Shown here: piece by piece, positions 33,570-44,540 of the stretch
Layout of the letters: every line of letters starts with the position of its first letter
Position numbering within the stretch: the stretch's first letter is position 1
DNA from: Persicaria tinctoria
Taxonomy: Eukaryota > Streptophyta > Magnoliopsida > Caryophyllales > Polygonaceae
Reading direction: 5' to 3'
Assembly: GCA_037127255.1 (NCBI GenBank)
Contig: JBANSL010000007.1
Span: 59,939,038-60,003,037 of the forward strand
Length of the DNA: 64,000 nucleotides
Program-made: the position numbers and the translations under genes
The notes under the pieces: model-generated
What the model was told of the DNA's origin: nothing
Seen by the model: only the letters and a program-made list of their open reading frames with translations
Databases searched by the model: none

Positions 33570-34525
33570 TGTTGTAATGTTATGTGTTATATTTCCCTAT
33601 GTCTTGCTTTCATATGTGTTACATGTAATATTGTTATATGCTTGTAATCATGTATGAGTGTATGATGAGTATACATATAACATATATTATATACGTAGGT
33701 ATACATGGATGCACAAGTTATTATTAGGCTCGACTGAGTCGTATTGAGTCGAGAAATCGACTTGATCCTCTAACGAGTCTAATGGACACTTGTGGTGTGA
33801 TAATGTATGAACTATGGTACATATAATATATGTATAATATGTATGATATGTATAGAAGAAGTCTTACCCGGATTATGGGCTTTCGGCCCATTTCCAAGCC
33901 CAACTGATATCTCCAGCGGAGCAAGCTCGGTGGCCTGGTCCATTGAGAGTGAAGCGCTGCGGTTTGCCTGGAATCACTTGAGATCCGGTGACCTAGCTAT
34001 ATAAGCTCTCTTCCAGCTGCTGGATCATCAGTTCAGCTCTCTCTCTCCCCCGTCTCCTCTCAAACGCTCTCAAAGGTTTCTAGGGTTTTCTCCTGGCTCC
34101 TCCCCGGCGATTGTGACGACGAAGGCGTTAGCTGCTCTCGGTGATCTCCTGGTGGTGGCGCGGCTAAGCTTCTGGCTTTGGTTGCCGCTTGTCTCACGTC
34201 TGGAGATCTAGGGTTTGGGAGTTTCGAAGAGATCTTCGAACTCCGGTCATCCCACACAGGGGGATCTTCTTCTCTTGTGTCTCTGAAACTCGTACATGCT
34301 TAGATCTAGGGTTTGCTTTTGCATTGCTTATTTGTAACCCTCTATTGAACATTACCTAGTGGATTCGACCTGTTCTTGAGGCCCCGAGGACGTAGGCATC
34401 TCTTTGCCGAACCTCGTAAAAACTCTGGTGTTGTTCTTGCTCCTGCATGTTTGTTTTGAGTTTCTTGTTCTTATCTCTCGCTTCCGCATTCAATCACTTT
34501 CGTTATCTCGAATCTCGATTCAACA
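33570..34525 (+). repeat. 5' LTR of copia-4
   Basis: Begins TGTTGTAATG and ends TTCAACA, with a 5-bp target duplication ATATT on its outer side (33565-33569). By eye it differs from the 3' LTR at about 17 substitutions and one 9-bp indel over 956 bp, near 1.8%. A promoter-like TATATAAG lies at about 33994-34002 and a pyrimidine-rich leader follows. Confidence 0.95.
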
Positions 34526-34527
34526 AG

Positions 34528-34539
34528 TGGTATCAGAGC
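34528..34539 (+). promoter_or_regulatory. copia-4 primer-binding site
   Basis: TGGTATCAGAGC is complementary to the 3' region of initiator methionine tRNA, the usual primer of plant copia elements, and lies two bases after the 5' LTR. Confidence 0.95.
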
Positions 34540-34795
34540 TTGAGTGTCGCGTTTCCGATTTCCTGGCTCATTGTTGAGTTCTAGGGATAGGTTACGGGTG
34601 TAGGGCCTCGGGCTGACCTAAAAGGCGACATCGCTGGTGCAGCACCCCCCCTACACGACATACCACTGCCTTGTTTGCTTAGATCTAGGCTTGTGTGTTT
34701 GCGATTCTGTGCTCTGCTCTTGGATTCAAGGTTTTCTTGAATCTTTTGCGTGATTTACTGTTTTTTGTTAAGTTTTTAAGCTCTTGACTATAAAC

Positions 34796-36009
34796 ATGGG
34801 TGAATCCTATCGTTTAAAACCCTTCAATGGAATTCTGACTTTGCTATGTGGCAGGTAAAAATGAAGGCCATATTAATCAAAGAAAATTGCTATGAAGTGC
34901 TCTCTAGAGAAGATGTCGATGAAGACAAAAAGAAGGATCTAAAACGTCTTGATAAAGTAGCACACAGTGAGATTATGTTGAGACTTACAGACGAAGTGGC
35001 TAGGCAAGTTCTTACTTGCACAACTACTGAAAAGCTCTAGAAAAGGTTGGAAGAATTATACTTGGTAAAATCACTACCAAGTAGGGTAAATCTCTTCAAC
35101 AAACTCTTCAATTATAAAATGTCTACTACTTGCACTCTTGCTGAAAATCTTGACAGATTCTTGGCTATTACCCAAGATCTGGAAAGATGTGGTGACAAGG
35201 TTGATGAGACTCAATTGTGTGTGTTGTTGCTTAATTCTTTGCCTGCACAGTTTACTACTTTTGTTGATGTTGTTCAGTATGGTACTAATAAGTTGACTCA
35301 AAAGGAGCTTATTGACTCTATCATACAGAAAAATGAAAATCTGAAAGTGTTTAAAGCTGTGAATGGTAATAAGACTGACCCTAAACCTGAAAACAAAGAT
35401 GAGGTTCTTATGGTGAAGTCTAAGTACAAAGGCAATAGGAAACCTAAGCAACAGGAAAATAAAGACAATAAATCTGATTATGTGTCTTCTGATAAATCTA
35501 GTGGTGAAAAACCCGATAAATCTCATCTTTTATGTACTTACTGCAATAAAACTGGTCATCTTGAGAAACACTGTTTTAAGAAGAAAAGGGATATTAAAGC
35601 TGGTAAGAAACCAAATGTGTCTGCTATTTGTGAATCCCATCCTTATGTTACTCATGAAGTTCTTGCATTATTAAGTGACACTGATTCTACTACTTGGATT
35701 TTGGATTATGGGTGTACTATGCATGCTACCTTCCATAAATCCTGGTTCTTTGAGCTTAAATGTTTTGATGCTGGTACTGTGATGCTTGGTGATCACTCTA
35801 TTCTTAAAATTAAAGGTGTTGGATCTGTTGCTTTAAAGATGTTTGATAATGTGATTAGAATTGTTAAGGATGTTAAATGGGTTCCTGATTTAAGGAGAAA
35901 CTTGCTATCTGAAAGTGCTTTTGAAGAATTACATTATGATATGTCCAGTTCCAATGGTGTTAGGATTATTGCTAAAAATGGGAAGCCTGTTTGTTATCAA
36001 ATGCTTTAG
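34796..36009 (+). pseudogene. copia-4 gag and protease
   Basis: The ATG at 34796 starts 'MGESYRLKPFNG', after which the frame shifts at about 34835. It continues in another frame from 34846, with a TAG at 35038-35040, then runs open to 36009. Features: the gag core ('LFNKLFNYKMSTTCTLAENL'), the nucleocapsid knuckle 'CTYCNKTGHLEKHC' (CX2CX4HX4C), and the protease motif 'WILDYGCTMHAT'. The protease usually has D-S/T-G; the Ser is Tyr here, so activity is doubtful. A second frame change follows at about 36005. Confidence 0.9.
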
Positions 36010-37423
36010 AAAGAAAGGTCTTTATGAAGTGTTGGCTACTCCTGTTTTGAATTATTCTGCTTCTGCCTTTACTGCCTCTGTGCATACTATGTCTCTGCAT
36101 GATACTATGTTGTGGCATAATAGACTTGGTCACATAGGTAATAAAGGCTTAGAACACCTTCATAAAACTGGCATTATCAACTCCAAGCCTTGCATGATTG
36201 ATCTCTGTTAGAATTGTATCTTAGGCAAGCATTCTAGAAAAGGTTTTAAGCATTCTTCTTATGTTGCTGCTGCACCTCTTGAATATATTCATTCTGATTT
36301 GTGGGGACCCTCTCCTGTTCCTACTGTAGGTCATAAGAGATATTTCATGTCTCTCATTGATCACTATAGTAGGAAGGTCTGGGTCTACTTGCTTAAAACT
36401 AAAGATGAGGCTTTTGAAACCTTTAAAAACTGGAAAGTTGGTGTTGAAAATGAAACTGGCCTTACTATTAAATGTTTAAAGCCTGACAATGGCCTTGAGT
36501 TCTGTAATTCTTTGTTCAATGAGTACTGCAAATCTAATGGTATTAAGAGACACTTAACCATTCCTGGAACTCCCCAGCAGAATGGTACTGCTGAGAGGAT
36601 GAACAGGACTCTCCTTGAAAAGGCTAGATGCATGCTTATATCTTCTGGTTTGAAACATTGTTTGTGGGGTGAAGCTATTGTGACTGCTGCTTATTTGATA
36701 AATAGGACACCCTCCTCTGTTATAGATTTTAAAACTCCTTATGAGTTGTGGACTAAAAGAAAGCCAAACTTAGACCATATTAAACCTTTTGGTTGCACTG
36801 TGTTTTCTTATGTTAACCAAGGTAAGCTTAATCCTAGGTCCCAGAAATGTGTCTTATTGGGTTATCCTGAAGGGGTTAAGGGTTATAAGTTGCTTCTTGT
36901 CCAACCTGGAGTGTATAAAACTATTGTGAGTAGAAATGTCTTTATCAATGAGCATGAATTTCATTTTAAGAAAGCTTCTCCTGTTATCTCAGATGCTAAC
37001 TTGCAGGTACAAGAGGATCAATTCTTTGTGCCTAAGCACAATGATGATGATTCTGATGATGAGTTTGACAGTGGTTTTTCTCCCTCTTCTTCCTCTACTC
37101 TCTCTGCTCATGATTCTTCTATGTCTACTTCTAATGATGCTACTGTTTCTGATGATATGCAAATTGATGTTGTGCAACCTCACCAATTGGGTGGGGAAGC
37201 AAATAATGAACCTAATTCCTCTTCTACTTCTTCTATTTCTGTGAATGAGGATGCTCTTGTCACTTCTGTGCCTGTGTCTGGTTCTGGTCCCTCTAGTTCT
37301 TCAGCCACTGAAGGGCATGACTTGAATAATTGGCAGTTGACTAGGGATAGGATTCCTAGGACTGTTATACCAAATAAAAGGTTCATTAATAACATTGTTG
37401 AGTTTGCTTGCTTGGTTTCTTAA
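36010..37423 (+). pseudogene. copia-4 pre-integrase and integrase
   Basis: The frame from 36010 carries the pre-integrase zinc motif ('LWHNRLGHIGNKGLEHLHK', then a TAG at 36209 beside the first Cys of 'NCILGK'), and the integrase core with D ('IHSDLWGP'), D ('LKPDNGLEF', usually SDNG) and E ('NGTAERMNRTLLEKAR'). The C-terminal part includes 'IKPFGCTVFSY' and 'LLGYPEGVKGY'. A Ser/Asp-rich linker (37030-37310) follows, and a TAA at about 37421 closes the stretch before RT. Confidence 0.9.
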
Positions 37424-38882
37424 GTTGTGAAGATTTTTACTCCTGAAACTTATGAACAAGCTATGAAATGTATTCACTCTGCTAAATGGAAACATGCTAT
37501 GAATGATGAGATAGAATCTATGAGGGTGAATGAAACCTGGACTTTGGTGCCTAAAGCTGTAAATGCTAGATTAATTGATTGTAAATGGATCTATAAACTC
37601 AAAGATGGCATTTCTAAGTCTAACCCCCCTAGATACAAAGCTAGGCTGGTTGCTAAAGGTTTTACCCAAAGAGAGGGTGAGGATTACAATGAAATATTTG
37701 CTCCTGTTGTGAAATATAAAACCTTGAGACCGTTGCTTGCCATGACTGCTGTTTATGATTTTGAATTAGAACAATCACCTAGACAATGGAACATCAAGTT
37801 TGACAAGTGCATGAGGTTTAGTCTAGGGTTTAAAAGGAGCAAATTTGATACATGTTTATACTTTAAAGGTGTCAATAAGAGTCCTGTGCTTTATGTGCTT
37901 TTATATGTGGATGACATCTTGCTGATTTCTAAATCTGTTGATGCTATTCATGACATTAAAAAGAATTTACAAAAGCACTTTGACATGAAAGATTTAGGCA
38001 TTGCTAAAAAGATTTTAGGCATGTCTATTATAAGAGATAGGAAGCATAAGAAACTGTGGTTGCATCAGTGTGATTATGTGCATAAGGTTCTTGAGAGATT
38101 TCATATTTCTGGTGATAAGATTAACAATATTCCTTTAGGTGCTCATCTTGATCTCACTAAAATAAAAGGGAAATTGTCTGTTGCTGAATTGAATATTATG
38201 AAATCCATTCCTTATGATGCTGCTGTAGGTTCAGTGATGTACTCTATGATTTGTACTCGTCTTGATCTTGCATTTGCTATTAGCACACTTAGCAGGTTCA
38301 TGTCTGAACCAGCTGAGAAACACTAGGTGTCTATGAAATACCTGTTGAGATATTTACTTGGCACTGCTAACCTGTCTTTGTTATATGCTGAACACTCCTC
38401 CTCTTATAACTTAAATGGCTTTGTGGATGCTGATTATGCTTCTAACAAGGATACCAGGAAATCTATTACCTCCTATGTGTATACATGGGCAGGCAATTGT
38501 GTTTCCTGGAAATCCCAGCAGCAACCCATCGTTGCTCTCTCATCCACTGAAGCTGAGTACATAGCAGCTACAGAGGCCTGCAAGGAGGCTATCTGGCTAC
38601 AAGGTATTCTTAAGGAGATAGAGAGGAAGCACTACACCTCTGTCCTACACATTGACAGTCAAAGTGCACTCTATCTCTGCAGGGACCCCATGTACCATGA
38701 GCGTACTAAACATATTGATGTTAGATAACATTTTATTCGTGAGAAAGTGGAAGATAATGTCATACATGTTAAGAAAATTGATGGTAAGCTTAATCCTGCA
38801 GATTTTGGCACTAAAATTGTTCCTTATGAAAAATTTGTGTTCTGCAGGAACTTCCTCCATTTGGAGGATTTCCATGGGTGAT
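37424..38882 (+). pseudogene. copia-4 reverse transcriptase (motif A deleted) and RNase H
   Basis: RT begins 'ETYEQAMKCIHSAKWKHAMN', then 'LIDCKWIYKLKDG' and 'KGFTQREGEDYNEIFAPVV'. After 'AVYDFELEQ' the protein jumps directly to 'SPRQWNIKFDKCM', so the segment with motif A (the first catalytic Asp, LDVKTAFLHG-type) through the 'YGLKQ' motif is missing in frame. The 'LLYVDDILLIS' box is intact. TAG at 38324 separates RT from RNase H ('NGFVDADYASNKDTRKS', 'LSSTEAEYIAATEA', 'HIDSQSALYLCRDPMYHERT'). RT cannot be active without motif A. Confidence 0.92.
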
Positions 38883-38977
38883 CCTTGCATCTCTGGGCTG
38901 ATGACGGATGGCCTTGAGTCCACTATGTTTAGGTTATAGTCTGCCTGGAGCAAGACTTAGAAAAATAGAGGGTGATT

Positions 38978-39942
38978 TGTTGTAATGTTATGTGTTATAT
39001 TTCCCTATGTCTTGCTTTCATATGTGTTACATGTAATATTGTTATATGCTTGTAATCATGTATGAGTGTATGATGAGTATACATATAACATATATTATAT
39101 ACGTAGGTATACATGGATGCACAAGTTATTATTAGGCTCGACTGAGTCGTATTGAGTCGAGAAATCGACTTGATCCTCTAACGAGTCTAATGGACACTTG
39201 TGGTGTGATAATGTATGAACTATGGTATATATAATATATGTATAATATGTATGATATGTATAGAAGAAGTCTTACCCGGATTATGGGCTTTCGGCTCATT
39301 TCCAAGCCCAACTGATATCTCCAGCGGAGCAAGCTCGGTGGCCTGGTCCATTGAGAGTGAAGCGCTGCGTTTTGCCTGGAGTCACTTGAGATCCGGTGAC
39401 CTAGCTATATAAGCTCTCTTCCAGCTGCTGGATCATCAGTTCAGCTCTCTCTCTCCTCCGTCTCCTCTCAAACGCTCTCAAAGGGTTCTAGGGTTTGTAG
39501 AGTTTTCTCCTGGCTCCTCCCCGGCGATTGTGACGACGAAGGCGTTAGCTGCTCTCGGTGATCTCCTGGTGTTGGCGCGGCTAATCTTCTGGCTTTGGTT
39601 GCCGCTTGTCTCACGTCTGGAGATCTAGGGTTTGGGAGTTTCGAAGAGATCTTCGAACTCCGGTCATCCCACACAGGGGGATCTTCTTCTCTTGTGTCTC
39701 TGAAACTCGTACATGCTTAGATCTAGGGTTTACTTTTGCATTGCTTGTTTGTAACCCTCTATTGAACATTACCTAGTGGATTCGGCCTGTTCTTGAGGCC
39801 CTGAGGATGTAGGCATCTCTTTGCCGAACCTCGTAAAAACTATGGTGTTGTTCTTGCTCTTGCATGTTTGTTTTGAGTTTCTTGTTCTTATCTCTCGCTT
39901 CCGCATTCAATCACTTTCGTTATCTCGAATCTCGATTCAACA
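38978..39942 (+). repeat. 3' LTR of copia-4
   Basis: Begins TGTTGTAATG after the purine tract AAAAATAGAGGGTG and ends TTCAACA. It is followed by ATATT (39943-39947). It matches 33570-34525 with about 98% identity by eye and carries a 9-bp insertion near 39495. Confidence 0.95.
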
Positions 39943-39947
39943 ATATT

Positions 39948-41965
39948 CGTGGCAAAGCCCGTGGCTAGGGATGAAGAAATAATTTCGTGTCTGGAATTTC
40001 GGGGTTTTAGCCACGAATATAAGTGTCGTGGCTGATATCATGGCTATTAGCCACGACTTTGGCCACAATCACCTTTTCCGTGGCCGATTTCGACGCCATT
40101 TTTGGCGTGTCTTACCCGACATGTCAGTGTAACCACGAATTTAGCCACGAATAATATATGTTGATGTACTCATGGCTAAGAATGTGAGGCAATTAGCAAT
40201 ATATGACCCGAGTTGGAGGTGAACAGCCATGAATTTAGCCACTGTTGGATTATCCGTGGCTATATTCGACGCTAACATGGAGACGCCCATTATCACTTTG
40301 GTGTATCCGAATTGAGGAAATTCACAAATTAAAGCAAATTAATTTGAAAGAAAATATCAATTTTTAAGCCCAAAATCTCACCAAAAAAAAAAGGCAGGGC
40401 CTAAAGATGGTCAAATCCAATTTTAGAGAGTCAAAGCCCAAAAAGGGGTCAAGCCTATTAGTATTAGTCAAAACCCAACGAATATGTAAGCTCAATTAAT
40501 AACTCTCGGCGTATTAAGAAGCCCAATTAATAGCCACGGTCATATCTATGACTAATGCCGTGGAAATTTCCAGTTAACCTCAAATGACATACTTTAATTT
40601 CTAATGGGCTTTAATTTATTATGGGCCCAAATACGGCTATAATTTTCGTCAATAGGCCCATTAATGGTATATGTATTTATATCTATATAAATACTAGAAT
40701 ATAAAAAAAACTAATAATTGTTAAATAAAATGTGTTTTGAGGGAAAAAATCATATAAGTAACTAATAATCATTGAATAAAACCTTATATTAACTAATAAA
40801 TTCATATGAGAATATTATGAGAGTTTATCTTGAGAAACAAATCATATAAGTAGCTAATAATTGTGGAATAGAACTTTATATTATGCAATAAATTCTTATT
40901 CGAATAATCTAAGTGAGTGTTTTGAGGGAAAATCGTATAATTAAGGAATAAATGTTTAATAAAACCTTATTTTAACTACTAAATTCTTATTATAATACTA
41001 TAAGAGTATGTTTTGAGGAAAACTAATATAAGTAACGAATAAATGTTTAATAAAACCTTATTTTGACGACTAAATTCTTATTAGAATACTATAACATTAT
41101 TTTTTTTAGGAAAACTCATATAACTAATGAACAAATGTTTAATAAAACATTATATTGATTACTAAATTCTTATTAAAATACTACTTCATCAGAGTTTGTT
41201 TTGAGGAAAACTCATATAAGTAACTAACAAATGTTTAATAAAACCTTATATTAACTAATAAATTCTTATTAGAATATTATAAGAGTATGTTTTGAGGAAA
41301 ACTCATATAATTAACGAATAAATATTTAATAAAACCTTATTTTGACTACTAAATTCTTATTAGAATACTATAAGAGTATTTTTTTAGGAAAACACATATA
41401 ACTAATGAACAAATGTTTAATAAAACATTATATTGATTACCAAATTCTTATTAAAATACTACTTCATAAGAGTTTGTTTTGAGGAAAACTCATATAAGTA
41501 ACTAACAAATGTGTGATAAACCCTTATATTAACTAATAAATTCTTATTAGAATATTATAAGAGTATGTTTTGAGGAAAACTCATATAATTAACGAATAAA
41601 TGTTTAATAAAACGTTATTTTAACTCCTAAATTCTTAATAGAATACTATAAGAGTATGTTTTGAGGATAACTTACAAAAGTAATGAACAAATGCTTAATA
41701 TAACCTTAGAATAACTAATAAATTCTTATTAGAATACAATAAGAGTATGTTTTGAGGAAATCTCATATAAGGAATGAACAAATGTTTAATAAAACCTTAT
41801 GTTGACTAATAAATTCTTATTATAATACTATAAGAGTATGTTTTGAGGAAAACTAATATAAGTAACGAATAAATGTTCAATAAAACCTTATATTAACTAT
41901 TATATTCTTATTAGAATACTATAAGAAAATGCTTTGAGAAAAACTCGTATAAGTAACTAACAAAT
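39948..41965. mobile_element. CACTA-1 second copy, main piece, truncated
   Basis: This is the reverse-orientation match of about 16310 down to 14300 of CACTA-1. It contains the subterminal CGTGGCTA zone (39948-40560), the 15600-15680-like spacer, and about 14 units of the 91-bp array (40690-41965) as complement ('GTATGTTTTGAGGAAAACTC'). It breaks off within an array unit at about 41965, with no left terminus. Together with 33435-33569 it is the right-hand copy of the transposon at 9738-16449. Confidence 0.9.
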
Positions 41966-43658
41966 GTTTAATAAGTTGATTGTAGCTTATAAACGCTTGC
42001 AATTTTTGGCTAAAAAAACAGCTATCAAATAATGAAGCATTCATGGAGTTCTGAAGGCGTCAAACCACAAACAATTGTTTTAAATAATGAAGAAATCATG
42101 ATGAAATTATGTCCTTTGAGATAATTACTGGATAGTAATTATCTCAAAGCACCCTACAATCAACCCAATTCAAACTGAACTTGCGAGCTTATGTAGTCTA
42201 CAAACATTCCAAATTCGGAAATATGTATATTTTAAATTGAAAGACGGGTACATGCAATCCAATTCAAAATAAAACTGCACACTCTTACCTAAATCGAAAA
42301 TATGAAACAATAGGTGTGCTTACCGGTTGGGGAAGATGCAGATGTGCGCGCGGTTAAGGTGGATCTTGAAAGAGATGGAGGTGTATTTATCACTTTATTA
42401 CAAACGGTGCTTGGTATGCGAAGGTTTATGCAAATAATGTAGGGGTTTGACTAGTATCAAATAGAGGTTTAATAAATAAATTGAAGATTTAGTAGAGAAA
42501 GGTTTAGTAGGTATAAGAAAGAGATGTCAAACACGCTAACTACTTGGACTAATCATCCATGAAATAACAAAAAATGATCATTTAAAACTAATTAAATCGG
42601 TCTCAAACAAGGAAGTTAAGGATGCACTGTGGGAAAATTGGATGTGAAAAGTTCACATGCCCATATGATATGCCTGATGTGAAAAGTTCTCATGCCCAAA
42701 TGGTATGTCTGATGGCATATTGGCATATTGTTTTTCATGGCTTTTATAAAAAATATTGGCATATTGTTTTTCTTAATAGAAAAATACTTAAACACATAAA
42801 TCATTAATTCTTTCAACACCCATCTTTACATGTTATAACTCATGTATGATTAATCATTTTAGACCTATTAGGATATGCTCAACAATTTACAAAAACATAT
42901 ATCAAAACGATGAAAATTGTTATGCATAGACTTATTCACCCGCTATAAGGGTTCAAATGATGAAAATGTTACAACATTGTACTTCTTATCTGGCTCTAAA
43001 GAAAAAAAAGCAGAGAAAAAGAAAAAGAAATTGAAAAAGAAAGAAAAAAATAGAGAAAAAAAAAGTATTGCAGATAAAGAGCCTTAGTTTATTTTATATC
43101 TGTGGGAGTTGGATAAATTGCATCATATGAAAGCTGGTTTACTTTTGAGTGATTTGGTTTAAGTTGGAATTATAGGAATCTTAGTTCTCGGAATTGAAAG
43201 CATCACGTAGCCAAATTAATTCATTGTCCGTATTTTCATACCAAGCCCTATTATAACCCCGCCGAATGGAGTTTTGTTTGAAGTTTTCATTGAGCAAAAG
43301 TCCTCTTGATGTTACTTGTTGGTTTTGAAATATTAGGTGGAGATAATGCTATATAAATATCAATGCATAAGATGATTCTTGTATAATGAATTGAGTTGAG
43401 AGTTGACCTTAAAGCCTCAACACATGAGAGCGAGTGAAACACATATTCCCTGTGAGGTTGGATAGATAAGGCATGTGGGCTACTTGATCACACATGTACA
43501 TGCTAGAACGTTAGTACACATTATCATTGTTTGCACTTATTCGAGATGTTTCTTCTAAAAAGAAGGGCTAATTCATGAAAAGTTATGTTTGTGGGATAAG
43601 ATGATTAGGTTTTGAAATGATTTTGCTTGAGGACAAGCAAAAGGTAAGTGTGAGCAAT
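41966..43658. other. Spacer with hairpin and gypsy 3' internal remnant
   Basis: No gene is recognised. A perfect 16-bp inverted repeat lies at 42114-42149. An (A/G)-rich tract occupies 43000-43080. From roughly 43100 the sequence resembles the non-coding 3' internal region of the gypsy family whose LTR follows, ending with 'GCTTGAGGACAAGCAAAAGG' before the LTR at 43659. Confidence 0.45.
42114..42149. repeat. Perfect 16-bp hairpin
   Basis: CTTTGAGATAATTACT (42114-42129), loop GGAT, then its exact complement AGTAATTATCTCAAAG (42134-42149). It lies 150 bp beyond the breakpoint of the truncated CACTA copy. The function is unknown. Confidence 0.9.
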
Positions 43659-44509
43659 TGATAATGCATGATTTTTATGGGCATTCTAAGTCATTCTTAA
43701 GTCATTTAGGTTGCATTTAGTTAGGTCTTTAGCATAAAGTACATTCGTTGTCTTCAAAGTTGCAAAGTTCGGAATCTAAGCGTTTTATGTCTATCTATGT
43801 CGATTCTTGGAAATCGAGATAAAGGAGAAGAGGAAAGCTATAATACGAAGCCTTAGAAGCTTAATTAAGGAAGAGTCAAAGAAGAAGATAAAAGAAGAAG
43901 CAAGCAAGACAAGATGGAAAGAAGAAGAAATATGAACACTGCAAATGCGGTGCACGTGGCTAAGAACCGACGCCTGCCGACTCACATCACCTGTTGAAGG
44001 CTTCCACGAGAGACACATGATCGGCACCCGCTGATACCCTGTCGGCGCCCGCCGATGCAAATTCTGGAAGATAATCTCCGAGGGCAAATCTGGTTCATTG
44101 GGGTTTGCTGACTCCTAGGGTTTCATATGCTTGTAAATAACGATACTAAGATAGTCAAGCACAACCAAACAACTCGATGATCATGGATTTACTAGTGTTA
44201 TGAATATAAGCAGAACTATATTTCTTTCCATATTACTATCTTCATTTCAACCATTACTCTATTTACCGTTTTTCCGCTTATCATTACGTACTCCTGCTTT
44301 TATTACGAACTGATTGCTTAATATGTTTAGCCAAAGTCGCACGCACTCTTTGTAGGATCGGCATATACTTGTTGCTAATACTCGTTATTAGTTGAAGGTA
44401 TAGAAATTAGCATTTGGGGTGTTAGCACTAGTCGTGATTCCCTGTGTTGTCGTGTCTGGGAGTGTGCTTATGTTCGATTTGAATAACTTCTCAAAGTAAT
44501 CTACCACCA
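43659..44509 (+). repeat. gypsy LTR of the same family as the solo LTR at 3621-6610
   Basis: Starts TGATAATGCATG after the 'GAGGACAAGC' pre-LTR block and shares ordered blocks with the complement of the solo LTR: 'TTTAGGTTGCATTTAG', 'AGCATAAAGTACATTC', 'CGTTTTATGTCTAT', a GC-rich 'GCCGGC/GGCGCC' part near 43970-44060, and 'CGATGATCATGGATTTACT'. The end is uncertain: CACCA at 44505-44509 would be a TG...CA terminus but overlaps a CACTA-like start at 44508. The upstream purine tract suggests a 3' LTR. Confidence 0.7.
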
Positions 44510-44540
44510 CTAGTAGAAAAATCACAATTTAGTCTGGATC
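44508..44540. mobile_element. CACTA-type terminus, partner not found
   Basis: CACTAGTAGAAAAATCACAA is a common form of plant CACTA terminal inverted repeat and is followed by 'TTTAGTCTGGATCTATATG'. No inverted counterpart (ending TTCTACTAGTG) is visible downstream in this window, so the element is truncated or its other end is decayed. A second start-like CACTACAAAATCAGG occurs at 45128. Confidence 0.4.

Larger units (their letters stand above)
33570..39942 (+). mobile_element. copia-4: full-length but defective copia retrotransposon
   Basis: Complete by structure: LTR (33570-34525), primer site TGGTATCAGAGC (34528-34539), gag-pol (34796-38882), purine tract before 38978, LTR (38978-39942), and 5-bp duplication ATATT (33565-33569 and 39943-39947). 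The polyprotein order protease-integrase-RT-RNase H is copia-type, near the Tork/Tnt1 group by motif style (inference). Frameshifts, stops and an RT deletion make it non-autonomous. It interrupts the second CACTA-1 copy. Confidence 0.95.

Noticed and set aside
36936..37244. Leu/Met-rich frame inside copia-4
   Set aside because: It is an alternative frame of the Ser/Asp-rich linker between integrase and RT.
44190..44215. TTTACTAGTG as the closing end of the CACTA-like terminus at 44508
   Set aside because: It lies upstream of the start, inside the LTR, in the wrong order, and is not followed by a matching duplication.
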